The translations under genes and the position numbers were made by a program. DNA of 64,000 bases from Branchinecta lynchi (lineage: Eukaryota > Arthropoda > Branchiopoda > Anostraca > Branchinectidae): NCBI GenBank assembly GCA_023053575.1, contig JAKZAP010000009.1, positions 15,543,869 through 15,607,868 of the forward strand, read 5' to 3'. Below, piece after piece: positions 23,790 through 31,831 of the stretch; the first letter of the stretch is position 1, and the number at the start of each line of letters is the position of its first letter. Below the pieces are notes generated by a model. That model did not search any database. It saw only the letters and a list, made by a program, of their open reading frames with translations, and had not been told where the DNA came from.

Positions 23790-24590
23790 CCTTATGGAAT
23801 AAACTCCTAAAATCCCCAGCTTTCTGTATTGATTCATTTTGTGCCTACAAATTTTTAGCACTTTTTCAACCGTGCAGAGTTTTGCGAGAATCTCCAACGT
23901 CCACTGACAACTCATTTAGACACAAGGATATGAGAATCTTCTGTTCTACAATCCCCAGCTTTCTCCATTGTTTCGTTTCGTGCCTATGAATTTTTAGCAC
24001 TTTTTCGGCCGTGTCGAGTTTTGTCGGAATCTTCAACGTCCACTGACACTCTTTTAAACATAAGCCGTTTTTCCGTGCTCCCACAAACAGATTGTGGGTC
24101 GATTGTGGCTCGGAAAGTGCGTTTCCGCGTCCTTTTGTGCGGCCCACAATTGTGTTTCCACGACCAACAGGTGTTTCTCGCTTTGTGGCTCAAATTCGAC
24201 AAACAACTGGCGAGGTGATTGTCGATTTTGTGACACGATTCTGGCGGGAAATTCAAATTAAGCAGCAAAACAGTGTCTAAACAATAAAGTTAACTACTTT
24301 TTCAAGCATATAGACTTAAAACTGAGGGTCCCTTTTGCACATAATTTTAAGTAAATAAGCCTTGAGTTCTATTTATTGAGGTTTTACACGAATTGTATTT
24401 TATTTTCGGATATTTGAAATTTCCGCCAAAAAAATAGACAAAACGGCGTTTCCGCGAGTTTCAACTCGTGGCTCGACTGTGTGGCACACAATCGTGTTTC
24501 CGCGACAAACACCCGGAAGTCTGTGGCCCACAATTGTGTCGCGGAAAAAGGCCTATAAGAATATGAGAATCTTTTTTTATTTGCTTAATT
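23790..24590. repeat. ~145-bp tandem duplication, second unit split by a MITE
   Basis: Unit 1 runs from 'aatccccagctttct' (about 23,812) to 'ggatatgagaatctt' (23,940). Unit 2 runs from 'caatccccagctttct' (about 23,950) to about 24,062 and resumes as 'aatatgagaatctt' at about 24,558, so the intervening ~495 bp is an insertion. Confidence 0.75.
24060..24556. mobile_element. MITE inserted in tandem unit
   Basis: Ends 'aagccgtttttccg' and 'cggaaaaaggcct' are inverted. Subterminal blocks with 'cacaattgtg', 'tttccgcg' and 'gtggc' are arranged symmetrically. The empty target is visible in the neighbouring unpaired tandem unit. No coding capacity is seen. Confidence 0.75.
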
Positions 24591-24973
24591 TTCCGTCTTT
24601 TTGCGCCCAGTCGCCGCGTCGGGGAGCAGGAGGCTGGGAGTCGACAACAGCCAACAAGAAACTCGATAAATTCGAGTGGAAAGTAATGGTATTTTTCACA
24701 AACTTTTTGTCTGGTCCATTTCATAGTGAAAAGATCATTCCTAGTAAGAGTTGTGTTTAAGAAGTCAATATCACCCCCATCCAAGTAGCTAGTTCACACT
24801 AACTTTGTACGACCCTGGGACCATCTAGTTTCACGACTAGGAAGCACCCGAGGGGTTACTCAATCGGAGGCATCAATGTACAGCACCCCTGCGGGCACAG
24901 GCTGGGAATTGCGATCACCGACTGGGAACCAACTGGCCACTGGGCACCTACTGTACAGAAATTTTGGAAGTGA

Positions 24974-25073
24974 NNNNNNNNNNNNNNNNNNNNNNNNNNN
25001 NNNNNNNNNNNNNNNNNNNNNNNNNNNNNNNNNNNNNNNNNNNNNNNNNNNNNNNNNNNNNNNNNNNNNNNNN
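24974..25073. other. Assembly gap (100 N)
   Basis: Exactly 100 N, the usual placeholder for a gap of unknown size. Features should not be joined across it. Confidence 0.98.
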
Positions 25074-25302
25074 TCACCTGACATTTTTACCTGACCAGGC
25101 TGACTCCTAAGTTTCAAAGACAGGAGACTTCAGCAACTCCTTTCACTTTTTCATAGAAGAAGCATATCAATATTTTATCACACATTCCTTACCTATTAAG
25201 AAAAACTTATTAAAAACTACAAAACAAAACTGGAATTTGTTTACATTTGTTTGCACTGATGATGGTGCTGAATAACAAAAGCTTAAAACGCATCCTCAAC
25301 CT

Positions 25303-26283
25303 CAATAGAGAGATTGCACCATAACCGACGAAAACGGACGGGATCGTAACGAAAAAATTTAACATTAGGAAGTATAGGACTTTCAACTTGAAATTAAATT
25401 ATCGACGTTTTATCATACTTCTGAGCCAGGAACTTGCTGGAAATATTAATTGGGCTTTTCCTTAACCGTATATTTCTATTTCTGCAAAAGAGTTTCCATG
25501 GAAGTAAGAGTCTGAAGGCGTCAAAGTTCGTAAACAAAGACGGAGTCTCGTCCTAATGGTCAATTGTGACACATTTTTTCAGATGCCCTTTATCGTTTAC
25601 CAATAGGATTCGAGACTCCGTTTTTGTTTTCAAAGTTGAAAGCCCTATACCTCCCAATGTTAAATTTTGTTGTTATGATCCCTTAATGATGATGCAGGAG
25701 TAGCAATCGGGTGAAAACGGTTTTCACCGATGAAAACGGATATTGCTACATCATCATTAGGGGATCATAACAACAAAATTTAACATTGGGAGGTATAGGA
25801 CTTTCAACTTTGAAATTAAATTATCAGCGTTTTATCATCATTCTGAGCCACGGACTTGCTGGAAATGTTAATTGGGCTATTCCTTAACCGTATAATTCTA
25901 TTTTTGCAAAAGAGTTTCCATGGAAGTAAGAGCTTGAAGGCTTCAAAGTTTGAACACAAAAACGGAGTCTCGAATCCTATTGGTCGGCGATGACGCGGAT
26001 TTGAAGAAATGTGTCATAATCGACCAATAGCACGAGACTTCGTCTTTGTTTTACAAACTTCGACGCCTTTAAACTCTTACTTCCATGGAACTCTTTTACA
26101 AAAATAGAATTATATGGTTACGGAATAGCCCAATTAACATTTCTAGCAAGTCCCTGGCTCAGAATGGTGATAAAACGCCGACAGTTTAATTTCAAAGTTG
26201 AAAGTCCTATACTTCCTAATGTTAAATTTTACGTTACAATCCCGTCCGTTTTCGTTGAGTATGGTGCAATCTCTCTATCTCGG
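25303..26283. mobile_element. Nested foldback/MITE complex left of the Polinton
   Basis: The left end 'agagagattgcaccataac' and the right end 'gtatggtgcaatctctct' are inverted repeats. The adjoining 'gaaaacggacgggatcgtaac' and 'gttacaatcccgtccgttttc' are also inverted. Four arms built from the same block (phrases 'aggactttcaactt', 'gagccaggaacttgctgg', 'agtttccatggaagtaagag', 'acggagtctcg') alternate in orientation at about 25,330-25,560, 25,575-25,690, 25,745-25,980 and 26,030-26,250. This suggests one foldback element inserted into another copy of itself. Confidence 0.75.
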
Positions 26284-26300
26284 CAAATAGACTATACTCT

Positions 26301-27012
26301 AGTTGGAAATTATTAGAAATAGTCGTACATATATACAAAATCTGAATTTCAAATCATGCATATACACCTCGCGGTCACTAGCCAACTAGTTGGCTACTGT
26401 AAAAAATTCCTATAGGAAAAGCTGGCGTTGCCGACTAGTTTGCTGCGAGTAGTATATAATCGCCGATCCTAGACCACCCTCCCCCCAATTTCAAAACCCC
26501 ATTTTAACATCAATTTCTTAAATTTTAACATCCTTTTTACCAAATTATCCCCCTTTTCAAGAACATTTTTATTTTCTTACTTCCAAAATAAAGGATACAA
26601 GAAATGAGAATATTACCCTTTACTACATATAAAATACTACAATATACACTACTTCTTTTTTATTCAAATATTACTGACTAAACAGTTCTAAATCCACATA
26701 TGTTTCTTTGTTCTTGTTTTCGCGTACAATCGGTTGCAAAATCAGATTTTTCTTTACAAGTAATTCGTTAGCAATGGCATTATATCTCTGTGGAATAAAC
26801 AAATCACAGGGTTTGTCATTATGATTAATAACTACAACCAACTTATCACCATATTTTGTCTTAGCAATTCTCATTTTAACGATAGTATATTTCAAACCTA
26901 GAACTAGTTCTTCTTTCCTGATTGTCTCATTGTATTTATTCATTCTGATTGTATTCAAGACTTCCTTTGTAGACTCCATTTATTAGGGGATGATTTTATT
27001 AAATAAAAATCC
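26301..27012. repeat. Polinton left terminal inverted repeat
   Basis: 712 bp whose reverse complement matches 39,410-39,980 and then 45,915-46,063. The inner limit is 'aaataaaaatcc' (27,001-27,012), matched by 'ggatttttattt' at 39,410. The terminal 145 bp carry one unit of the CCAACTAGTTGG-type repeat that is amplified at the right end. Confidence 0.9.
26671..26979 (-). CDS. Small TIR-borne Polinton protein, candidate OB-fold DNA-binding protein (left copy)
   Basis: 102 residues. Function is not established. The central segment alternates short hydrophobic beta-like stretches with charged turns (V-K-M-R-I-A-K-T-K-Y-G-D-K-L-V-V-V-I, then D-L-F-I-P-Q-R-Y). This resembles small OB-fold single-stranded-DNA-binding proteins, so a role in replicating the element ends is possible; that is inference. 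Lys and Glu are abundant and there is no signal or membrane segment. The start is preceded by CCTAATAAATG, the element's gene-start signal. It lies wholly inside the left TIR and has a near-identical twin at 39,443-39,751, differing at four residues (D/N, P/T, R/K, V/L). It is the last gene of the minus-strand series, 36 bp downstream of the capsid gene. Confidence 0.75.
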   Translation of the reverse strand: MESTKEVLNTIRMNKYNETIRKEELVLGLKYTIVKMRIAKTKYGDKLVVVINHNDKPCDLFIPQRYNAIANELLVKKNLILQPIVRENKNKETYVDLELFSQ

Positions 27013-27015
27013 AGA

Positions 27016-28389
27016 TCACAAACTCACATACATATTTTTGTTAATAATACCTAATGTAGCTTTTCTTTCATAATATATAACACAGTAAATATTATATGGT
27101 ACAGGCTGAGCGTGTTTTAATGTTAAATTTATTTCAATATCAGCAGTTGTTCCATTATATATACTTGATTCGTGTTTGGAAACATCGAAACAGAATAGTG
27201 GATATACTTCTTTAAATTCTTCTATACTAACAACACTACCAGTATCAAATGCTAATTGCTTATAGCCCAAATGTATGAACCTATTGTAAAGATTTGAGTA
27301 TTTACATTTCTCATCGCTAAAGTCGCATTTGAGTGGTTCTTCAGGATATTTATCTCCATTAATTCTAAGTTCTATGTCTGTTAAATTCATATGATCAAAC
27401 ACCATATTATTCATTAATTGATTGTTATGCTTTTCATTTTTCTGTAACATCACAACGATTTTTGTAGGACTATTTCTCTCAGACACAACTTTCCAGGTGT
27501 GCTCCTTATTCTGACTAACATCACTTTTATAACTATTACATGCTTCCCACATCAGATTATGCTTTTTATCCTTAGCAAGACCCTTTTCTAATTCACTCAT
27601 CATTTCGATACTAGGAGCTACAATAGGGATCTTCCAGGATAAATACTCGATTACTACTTTGAAATTAGTATTTCCATTTCTTATAATCATGTTGTTATCA
27701 TCATTTCTTCTTAGAAATAATTTATGCGATGCACCTCTGAAGAATCGTTTGTTTCCTTTCAGAAATCCAAACAATTCTGATAATGGTAAATACATATTTA
27801 CTAATTTACTGCTCTTTGTTCTGTTATATCTTTTTTCAAATCCTTTATTATAATTATTATTATTTCTCAAACTGACTGTTCCACCCCCTGCTGCAGCCCC
27901 TGCAGCCCCTGCTACTACTGGAGTTGCAGTAAACGAAGCAATAACAGGATTAATTTCTTTTCCTTGATTATAATCCTTATACCAGAAATGATTTCTTGCT
28001 GCACTTCTAGAATAATCATCAGAGTATTCAATCAACTTTGTAACGGTAGTTGTAATACCAACATGATTAATTTTTTCAACCGATTCATCGTTTATTACAT
28101 ATTCAGCGGTACTGAATAAATTAAATCCATTGTTCGTCAAAGTAGCAATATCGGTTGCAGCTATATTATCTCCATTTTCTTTCACTATTCTTACACTAAC
28201 ATCAAGATAACTTTCACTTGGATAAAACCAGGAATCTAATTTCTTCGTTACGAATTCAAACTCTGATTTATTAGATACATTCACATCTGTTTCTCGAATT
28301 TCTTTAAATTCATATTTAACCACTGTTTCATCCACAAGCGGTTCATCAAAAATGTTCCATTGCGGACTGATAACTTTATTTACTGCCAT
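27016..28389 (-). CDS. Polinton major capsid protein (double jelly-roll, hexon-like)
   Basis: 457 residues. By length, position next to penton and pVI-like genes, and sequence style I assign it as the double jelly-roll major capsid protein that forms the pseudo-hexameric capsomers. The N-terminus has the S-Y-L-D-V-S-V-R-I beta strand and N-L-F-S-T-A-E-Y block usual in the first jelly roll. Residues about 155-170 form a Gly/Ala-rich loop (G-A-A-G-A-A-A-G-G-G). The C-terminal half has further beta-rich stretches ending N-I-Y-C-V-I-Y-Y-E-R. No membrane segment. The start is preceded by TTATATAAATG, and the next gene upstream ends 30 bp away, so a compact virus-like transcription unit is likely. 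The frame is intact. A structure prediction would confirm the fold. Confidence 0.85.
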   Translation of the reverse strand: MAVNKVISPQWNIFDEPLVDETVVKYEFKEIRETDVNVSNKSEFEFVTKKLDSWFYPSESYLDVSVRIVKENGDNIAATDIATLTNNGFNLFSTAEYVINDESVEKINHVGITTTVTKLIEYSDDYSRSAARNHFWYKDYNQGKEINPVIASFTATPVVAGAAGAAAGGGTVSLRNNNNYNKGFEKRYNRTKSSKLVNMYLPLSELFGFLKGNKRFFRGASHKLFLRRNDDNNMIIRNGNTNFKVVIEYLSWKIPIVAPSIEMMSELEKGLAKDKKHNLMWEACNSYKSDVSQNKEHTWKVVSERNSPTKIVVMLQKNEKHNNQLMNNMVFDHMNLTDIELRINGDKYPEEPLKCDFSDEKCKYSNLYNRFIHLGYKQLAFDTGSVVSIEEFKEVYPLFCFDVSKHESSIYNGTTADIEINLTLKHAQPVPYNIYCVIYYERKATLGIINKNMYVSL

Positions 28390-28419
28390 TTATATAAGAA
28401 AGAAATTATTAAATAAAAC

Positions 28420-28776
28420 TTATTTCAGAATCTTTAATCCATTTCCAGTCATTAACGTTTTGATCAAGTCCTGACTTCTTTGATTTAAAATCCTTTTATT
28501 TGTACCGATAAGATCCTTCATCGATTTTTTGTTTCCAATTACATCAATGAGTTCCTTCTTGTTTACATTGATCAGATCTTTCCCATATTCTATTGCTCTG
28601 TTTTTCAGCAACTCAAATCTCGGTTTAATAATATTATTATACATTGACATAGCCCCATCTTTTATTTGTTTTGCTGACGTTTGAAATAACTGGGAATTAA
28701 CAATGTTTTTGAATACACTACCGATTCCACTTCCATACTGCTTTTTATAAAGTAATCGCTTATTATTAATCAACAT
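28420..28776 (-). CDS. pVI/pX-like minor virion protein
   Basis: 118 residues, strongly basic. An N-terminal basic tail leads into a Gly-Ser-Gly-Ile-Gly turn and an amphipathic stretch (V-F-K-N-I-V, then helices with K-x-x-K spacing). Adintovirus and Polinton genomes carry such a small protein next to the capsid genes. It is compared with adenovirus pVI or pX, which bind capsid or DNA and can disrupt membranes. A cleavage site of the adenain type (x-G-x-G) could lie at the Gly-rich turn near residue 16, but I did not verify it. The start lies in CCTATAAATG, and it sits between the penton-like and major capsid genes. Confidence 0.65.
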   Translation of the reverse strand: MLINNKRLLYKKQYGSGIGSVFKNIVNSQLFQTSAKQIKDGAMSMYNNIIKPRFELLKNRAIEYGKDLINVNKKELIDVIGNKKSMKDLIGTNKRILNQRSQDLIKTLMTGNGLKILK

Positions 28777-28804
28777 TTATAGGTAAATAATTTTATTTCA
28801 CTAA

Positions 28805-29530
28805 TCAATAAGCTTTTCTTAAATGCAGCACGTATCCAACGTTATCACCATTCAAATCCATAGGTCTTCCCAACTGATCAGTAATTGTCATTCTCAAGGA
28901 GTAAATAAAGTCTTTTGTGTTAATAGGAAGGTAGATTAATTGTCTAGGATTCTCAACAATTTGACAACCCGGTTCTGTATTAGGAACAAATGTCCAAATG
29001 ACATCTGATTTACTTTTGTTTACGATAGAACTGTTTACAAGAGAGCAGTGAATTTGTATTTTATCAACGCTTCTTGTTATATTCGGAAGCTTTGTACCTT
29101 CATTGATTTTCTTAGATATCTCACTATCCTTCTCAAATCCTAAAATCTGACACAAGTCACTATTAAATCTAAACACATATTTTTCTTGTAATAGTATGAC
29201 AAATCTCATAGATGCTGGATTGGATGAAATTACAATAGAACATTTATCTTTTGGGGTATCAAAATACTGACACAAAAAATAATTCAAACAATCATCGTTA
29301 TACATCCCATTAGGAATAGTAACATTCATCCATTCTGTTGCATTATTATCTTCATCTTTCCTGTATTGAAATGTATTATTTCCAAATTTATCACTTATAT
29401 TATGCCATGAATACCACAAAGTACACTGATTCAAACCTATTTCATAATCCCAATTACGATTCAATTCGATTGGTTGACTAAATGTTATATCAATGATACT
29501 TTCATTACCTTCAATGTTTAACAACACCAT
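28805..29530 (-). CDS. Polinton minor capsid protein (penton-like single jelly roll)
   Basis: 241 residues. It opens with a beta-rich D-I-T-F-S-Q-P-I-E-L, then W-D-Y-E-I-G-L, and ends with I-Y-L-P-I-N, L-R-M-T-I-T-D-Q-L-G-R-P-M-D-L-N-G and Y-V-L-H-L-R-K. The final block (D-Q-x-G-R-x-x-D-x-x-G-x-x) is characteristic of the Polinton/adintovirus penton family, which occupies the five-fold vertices. The start is within CTAATAAATG. The stop codon of the upstream coiled-coil gene lies inside that same signal (29,534-29,536), so the two genes are only 3 bp apart. The frame is intact and no membrane segment is seen. Confidence 0.85.
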   Translation of the reverse strand: MVLLNIEGNESIIDITFSQPIELNRNWDYEIGLNQCTLWYSWHNISDKFGNNTFQYRKDEDNNATEWMNVTIPNGMYNDDCLNYFLCQYFDTPKDKCSIVISSNPASMRFVILLQEKYVFRFNSDLCQILGFEKDSEISKKINEGTKLPNITRSVDKIQIHCSLVNSSIVNKSKSDVIWTFVPNTEPGCQIVENPRQLIYLPINTKDFIYSLRMTITDQLGRPMDLNGDNVGYVLHLRKAY

Positions 29531-29533
29531 TTA

Positions 29534-30358
29534 TTAGAAATAATTTTTATATATTGAATTGTAATTTCTCTTCGTAAGAAATTTATTTCGCATTAACGAA
29601 TCCAAAATATCAATAGCTTCATTTCTCACCTCATCAGATGTATTTCCGTTTACTCTGCTACCTATCAAAGTGTATAATTTTGAGATCATTTCATCACAGT
29701 TCATAAATATTCCAGTTCCTTTTTGTTGAACTAAAAATGGGGAATTAGTTCGAATGCTGGTTAACCTCTCCTTGTATTCTCTTATAAATTCAAGGATTTC
29801 ATCATAGCTAGAGTAACCTTTACCTTTTTTCCCGCCATAACTTTGACTTAGAGATGTCAAACGTTCTAGAGCTTCATCTATATCCGTATGATGCTTAATG
29901 TAATACGTAGGCATTTTAAAATAAGTATCAGTGCCACCCCGCGATTCTACATGTTTTAAATTAATCTGATTTAACAACTCTTGGGTAATATCTTTATTCA
30001 TATCAACGGATAGTGGTCCTAAATCGGGAGAAGGTTCTAAAGCGGGTGCTCGACTCACTTCCTCTGAATTTGGAATCTGTAAAGCTGTTTGAAATGTATC
30101 ACCTAATCTGAGAAACCGTCTTCTTGAATTATTATCACCTTCCTGTAGTTTATTAATTATCGTTTCAGCGTTCTCTTGTAATTTTTTGATGGTATCTTTA
30201 GTGTTTTCTTTTTGTGCTATAATAACTGGAGCGTTTAACTCTGAAGCATATTCCCGAAATCCTGCCTTCTCCATCTCATTTTGTTGAACCTTTCTTCTCT
30301 GAACTTCTCTGTTCTTCACTATATCCGATAACATATCACTCAAGCGTCTTGAATCCAT
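29534..30358 (-). CDS. Conserved-position Polinton virion protein with coiled coil
   Basis: 274 residues. I do not recognise a catalytic domain. Residues about 1-80 are highly charged and predicted helical (D-I-V-K-N-R-E-V-Q-R-R, K-K-L-Q-E-N-A-E-T-I-I-N-K-L-Q), suggesting a coiled coil. A Pro-rich linker follows (A-P-A-L-E-P-S-P-D-L-G-P-L), then a C-terminal helical domain. A Gly-Gly-Lys-Lys-Gly-Lys-Gly stretch near residue 175 could be a flexible or cleavable link. Genes of this layout sit between capsid genes and integrase in many Polintons and are assumed structural. The start is in GTATATAAATG, and the next gene upstream, integrase, ends 16 bp away. Confidence 0.6.
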   Translation of the reverse strand: MDSRRLSDMLSDIVKNREVQRRKVQQNEMEKAGFREYASELNAPVIIAQKENTKDTIKKLQENAETIINKLQEGDNNSRRRFLRLGDTFQTALQIPNSEEVSRAPALEPSPDLGPLSVDMNKDITQELLNQINLKHVESRGGTDTYFKMPTYYIKHHTDIDEALERLTSLSQSYGGKKGKGYSSYDEILEFIREYKERLTSIRTNSPFLVQQKGTGIFMNCDEMISKLYTLIGSRVNGNTSDEVRNEAIDILDSLMRNKFLTKRNYNSIYKNYF

Positions 30359-30374
30359 TTATATACAAGTAATT

Positions 30375-31346
30375 TTATTTCATAATAAATTTTGAAAGTT
30401 CTTTTTCATAAAACCCTCCTTGAATTAATTCCCCACTTTTGTCAGATATTTCATAAGTAATGGGAATGGTAGGTCTGATGGTTGCTATCTGAAATACCTC
30501 ATCCGTATAATTAGGTAAATATCCTTTATCGAAAATACTTTTTTCTTTTTTAATTCTGACTAAATCCCCTACTTTGACGTTTCCTGTGATTTTGTAGTCA
30601 TCTACTGGAGGAAACAGAGCACTAAAAACCTTTTTCTGATTAACCTTTTTACTAGCATCAACTGGTTTCATTTGTATTGAACGGTGGTACGAGTTATTAT
30701 AATTACTCACAAATAAAGGTAAAATATCAATCCAATTAGTAGTGTTATTGTGAGTGAAATATTTCCATAACTTTTCTTTTAGCGTTCTGTTGAATCGTTC
30801 TACAATTTGCGCTTTCAATTCGCTTTCAGATGCAAACCAGTGTATGCCGTTATTTTTCAAAAAAGTTTGAACATTTCTCATCACAAATTCTTTACCTTTA
30901 TCAGTTTGTAGTTTCTTAGGAATTCTTTCTTTAAATATAACACTGAATGCTTTTATTATTTCAGCACCCGTTTTGTCTTTCAGAGGGATACACCAAGCAT
31001 TTTTACTAAAGCAATCAATAACAGTTAAAATGTAATTTGTTTTATTATTTTCTTTTTTATATTTCTGCATGTCAACTAAATCAGCTTGCCATTGCTCATC
31101 AATATAGTGAACATACACTCGCCTCCTTTCAAAGTTATGATAGGAAGGTTTGTGTAACGTATACACATTCTCATTTTGCAACACATTTTTTATTTTATCC
31201 TTGGAAACCTTAACACCATTTTCTTTTAATTTTCTGTAAATATCATCCACACCTGAATAATTAGAATAATACGTCTTTAAAATATCTGTTTCTGCGTTGA
31301 GGTTTTTTTTAAAAAGCGATTTTTCCTTGATCCGCAAATAACACAA
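30375..31346 (-). CDS. Polinton retroviral-type integrase (rve), -1 frame partner
   Basis: 323 codons from the first position of this open frame, which starts with TTG rather than ATG. The first in-frame ATG falls inside the catalytic core. The DDE core is visible: W-Q-A-D (Asp 89), Q-T-D-K-G-K-E-F (Asp 149) and I-V-E-R-F-N-R-T (Glu 183), with 33 residues between the last two acids. A C-terminal SH3/chromo-like segment (V-G-D-L-V-R-I, then G-Y-L-P-N-Y-T-D-E-V-F) may bind DNA or chromatin. It would join the element ends to the host chromosome. The frame has no TAAATG start of its own and is preceded, in the 0 frame, by a zinc-ribbon ORF. Translation probably begins there and shifts at 31,307-31,313. 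An indel is the alternative. Confidence 0.9.
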   Translation of the reverse strand: MCYLRIKEKSLFKKNLNAETDILKTYYSNYSGVDDIYRKLKENGVKVSKDKIKNVLQNENVYTLHKPSYHNFERRRVYVHYIDEQWQADLVDMQKYKKENNKTNYILTVIDCFSKNAWCIPLKDKTGAEIIKAFSVIFKERIPKKLQTDKGKEFVMRNVQTFLKNNGIHWFASESELKAQIVERFNRTLKEKLWKYFTHNNTTNWIDILPLFVSNYNNSYHRSIQMKPVDASKKVNQKKVFSALFPPVDDYKITGNVKVGDLVRIKKEKSIFDKGYLPNYTDEVFQIATIRPTIPITYEISDKSGELIQGGFYEKELSKFIMK

Positions 31347-31444
31347 TTCCCTTTCAGCATTGGAACATTATTTTTTTGTGACACTGCCTTAAACATTGAT
31401 TCAGTGTCAGTGCTCTTTTTACATTTCATACAATAAATCTCCAT
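31303..31444 (-). CDS. Zinc-ribbon ORF upstream of and out of frame with integrase
   Basis: The ATG at 31,444-31,442 is preceded by CTAATAAATG, the signal used by all other AUG-started genes of the element. The frame reads M-E-I-Y-C-M-K-C, then after 25 residues C-V-I-C-G-S, a C-x2-C...C-x2-C zinc ribbon (Cys 5, 8, 34, 37) of the type found at the N-terminus of viral and Polinton proteins. It then enters the run TTTTTAAAAAAAA and meets a stop within about ten codons. The integrase frame is -1 relative to it and both frames overlap at this run. The most economical view is that this is the N-terminal domain of integrase. Too short for a simple ORF search. Confidence 0.75.
31307..31313 (-). promoter_or_regulatory. 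Candidate -1 frameshift site T TTA AAA (zinc ribbon to integrase)
   Basis: In the frame set by the ATG at 31,444 the codons are TTA AAA preceded by T, a canonical X-XXY-YYZ slippery heptamer. A -1 slip enters the integrase frame exactly. I see no strong hairpin directly downstream. The run of eight A also makes a sequencing or mutational indel possible. Confidence 0.55.
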
Positions 31445-31475
31445 TTATTAGAAAACAATTTTCTTAAACGAAAAG

Positions 31476-31808
31476 CTACCAACTCTTCATTTTCCGCTGG
31501 ATGTAGGAAATGCAGTGAAAACCACAGTTTAATTCATCTATATTTTGAACAGCAAGATTTTCATAAGCTATTTTTTTCTTTGAAGTTTTTAGATATTTAA
31601 CTATTTCTTTTCCTGGAGGAATACCGAAAGAATCGAAAAATTCGACATAGGGGTATTCAGATAGATTACAATAGGCAACCCAATGTGTTCCAGGCATTCC
31701 ACGTTTGTCATAGTTGATTACACCACATTCCGAATCGTTTATATGTTTGGGTAGCGTATCTAAAGAGAAAACACCTCGAAACTGTGGTATACTCCCTAAT
31801 GCATCCAT
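31476..31808 (-). CDS. Adenain-type cysteine protease (maturation protease)
   Basis: 110 residues from the only in-frame ATG. The catalytic set of the adenovirus protease/Ulp1 clan is visible: G-T-H-W-V-A-Y (His 42), Y-V-E-F-F-D-S-F-G (Asp 59) and N-C-G-F-H-C (Cys 95), in the order His-Asp-Cys. The R-G-V-F block near residue 11 is also typical. It would cleave virion precursors during maturation. The segment just upstream in the same frame (G-P-L-T-N-F-D-I) matches the usual start of this family but has no ATG. That frame stays open to 31,877, overlapping the AT-hook gene in its -1 frame. No TAAATG signal precedes ATG 31,808. I infer synthesis as a -1 frameshift fusion with the upstream protein. 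Confidence 0.88.
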   Translation of the reverse strand: MDALGSIPQFRGVFSLDTLPKHINDSECGVINYDKRGMPGTHWVAYCNLSEYPYVEFFDSFGIPPGKEIVKYLKTSKKKIAYENLAVQNIDELNCGFHCISYIQRKMKSW

Positions 31809-31831
31809 AATATCAAAATTAGTTAGAGGTC

